Source of the DNA: Strigops habroptila
Lineage: Eukaryota; Chordata; Aves; Psittaciformes; Psittacidae
Direction: 5' to 3'
Length of the DNA: 64,000 bases
Assembly (NCBI RefSeq): GCF_004027225.2
Contig: NC_044278.2
Span: forward strand, 3,410,001 to 3,474,000
Of the stretch, positions 62,501 through 64,000 are shown piece after piece. Within the stretch, counting starts at the first letter, position 1, and every line of letters starts with the position of its first letter. Made by a program: the position numbers and the translations under genes. The notes under the pieces were generated by a model that was not told where the DNA came from, made no database searches, and was given only the letters and a program-made list of their open reading frames with translations.

Positions 62501-64000
62501 TGAAGTGTGCAGAAGGCTTTGCTCATTAGAAGAAGAGGTCTGTGGGGTGGAGTTACCCCACCAGAACCAGAGCTGCAGCCAACCGTGCAGATTAGATGGT
62601 GCCTCCAAGGAGCTGGGCTCTTGTGTGTGTTTGGAAATTCCCCATGCTGCCCCAAATTCTTAGACAAAATGCTTTGTGCTGTGAGGCAGAGGCAGCTCAT
62701 CCCAGCCTTTAAGGCCACTAGTGGTTTCTGCAAGCAGTTCAGGCTCATCTGCAAAGCTGATGCTACCTTGCCTGGTGGGCCAGGGATGTACAGGCAGGGT
62801 GACGGCATGCCGTGCCCTACAACCCGCTCCACAAGCCCAAATGGGTTTTGTGAGTGGTGAGGCATGCCACAGTGTAATCTGGGACCCACCACTCCTGTGT
62901 CCTGATCTTCCACATCCAGCATCCTCTTTTCTTCTCTATAATAATTTCTGTGCATCCTGACTCAAGGTGCTTGAGTTCTGGATGATTGACTTTCTACCCA
63001 TCTCATGGCTCCTTGGGAGGTGGGAAAATGCAACCTGGTACAAAGGCAGCTTCCTTAAGAGAAGAGTTTGTTCCGTCTTCTGCTGGCTGAAAGTACAAAG
63101 GCCCCAGGAGCGTTGCTATTACCCAGGGACTTATTCTGATCTGGATTTTGAGGACTTCCTAAAATGGGATCCAATGAAGGAGCCAGAAGGTGTACTATAA
63201 CTTGATGAATATGGTAACTCAGGTTTCCGTGTGGTGATCAGCCTCTCCCACAGCATGCCAGGCTGGAAGTTGTGGGAAAAGGGCATTTGTGGCTCAGGCA
63301 ATGGGGCAGGTTGCCCAGCTCATCCTCTGAGAGCCTCAAATACCCAGAACCCTTTAATGAGCAGAAACAGAGGTGTGATTTCTCTCTGCATTCACCATTT
63401 GCTGGGGGGCTCCTAAGTGTGCTGTGCATGGCTATTGCAGCAACTCTCAAACTTCTCATGGCCTTGCGACTTTAAGGAAGATGGAGACATGCAGCCGGGA
63501 CCTGTCTGTTCAGCTTGGTGAATCTCACAGCAGGGAAGGAAGGTCAGTGTGAACCCTATTAATCACCCAAAGCACACAACCATCTGCACAACTATATTGA
63601 TTGACTTGGTCCTGATGTAACCCAAGATGTGACCTCTGTGCTGGCACCAATTGGGGCAGCCTGAGCACAAATTCTTCTGTGTCCTGCCAGGGACTGACCC
63701 CAGGCTGTCCTGTTGCTCTGATACTTCTGTGGGGGGAGATGGGACAGGCGTGATGGGGCATATGTGGCACCTACCAGTGTTCCTCTGCCCTCACTATTTG
63801 CATCCCAGCCAGTGCTCAGCAGGCAGACGATGTGTGCAACCAACAACCCGGGTCCCAGGGGTCACAGCAGTGCAGGTGAAGCAGCCGAGTCCTTGGGCCA
63901 GTGACAAGGAGAAAAAGTGTGTTGTTATAAATCTACGACCTGGTCTTAATAGCTTTGGGCTACAGGCACGTAGATTGAATTTCAGCCCTATATTTCACAG
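56514..64000. other. Intergenic, no gene recognised
   Basis: AT-rich parts (57.2-57.4, 58.7-59.1 kb) alternate with a small G/C-rich patch near 60.2-60.5 kb that contains an octamer ATGCAAAT at 60305-60312. The longest frame is 279 codons on the - strand at 62116-62955, with no domain I recognise. TTF2 follows CD101 in mammals, but none of its exons is recognisable here, so it may lie beyond the window. Confidence 0.4.

Noticed and set aside
62967-63200. 77-codon + strand ORF ending in an acidic and aromatic stretch (YYPGTYSDLDFEDF)
   Set aside because: Looks protein-like at its end but matches no family I know and has no supporting splice or conservation evidence.

Overview
The window is vertebrate nuclear DNA and almost certainly from a bird. 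It carries several CR1 retrotransposon copies with the avian-type 3' end (ATTCTATGATTCTATG), little other repeat content, compact introns and one large immunoglobulin-superfamily gene. There are no operons and no prokaryotic signals. The species cannot be named from the sequence.

The only protein-coding gene I can support is an apparently intact CD101 (IGSF2, EWI family) gene on the + strand, from the ATG at 15070 to the stop at 30386-30388. Nine coding exons join in frame to 3003 nt, or 1000 residues plus stop. Exon 1 encodes a signal peptide, exons 2-8 each encode one V-type Ig domain, and exon 9 encodes the transmembrane segment and a 29-residue tail. Every intron is phase 1. All seven Ig domains keep their cysteine pair and core tryptophan, and the family's Glu-Trp-Ile motif is present in domain 2. 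The product is predicted to be a type I surface glycoprotein of myeloid cells and some T cells.

Layout. 1-3300 has no ORF of note but ends with two closely spaced AATAAA signals; it may be the 3' UTR of an upstream gene (PTGFRN is the neighbour in mammals). 3301-15069 is intergenic, with one CR1 remnant and a GC-rich inverted repeat at 10940-10980. 15070-30388 is CD101, with CR1 remnants in introns 2, 3, 6 and 8. 30389-64000 is gene-poor. It holds CR1 copies near 31.4, 33.0, 40.6, 42.7 and 56.3 kb, two decayed ancient LINE copies (about 35.7-36.5 and 44.0-44.7 kb, the second split by an A/C-rich tract), a pair of tRNA-like SINE heads near 46.1-46.3 kb, a CpG-rich patch near 51 kb and a (TAGG)18 microsatellite at 56.4 kb.

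No CRISPR, operon, virus or toxin gene was seen. I found no clearly new multi-gene system. The points most worth a second look are the tandem NAGNAG acceptor that changes the CD101 signal-peptide region, the candidate CpG/CTCF-like element downstream, and the tRNA-like pair.
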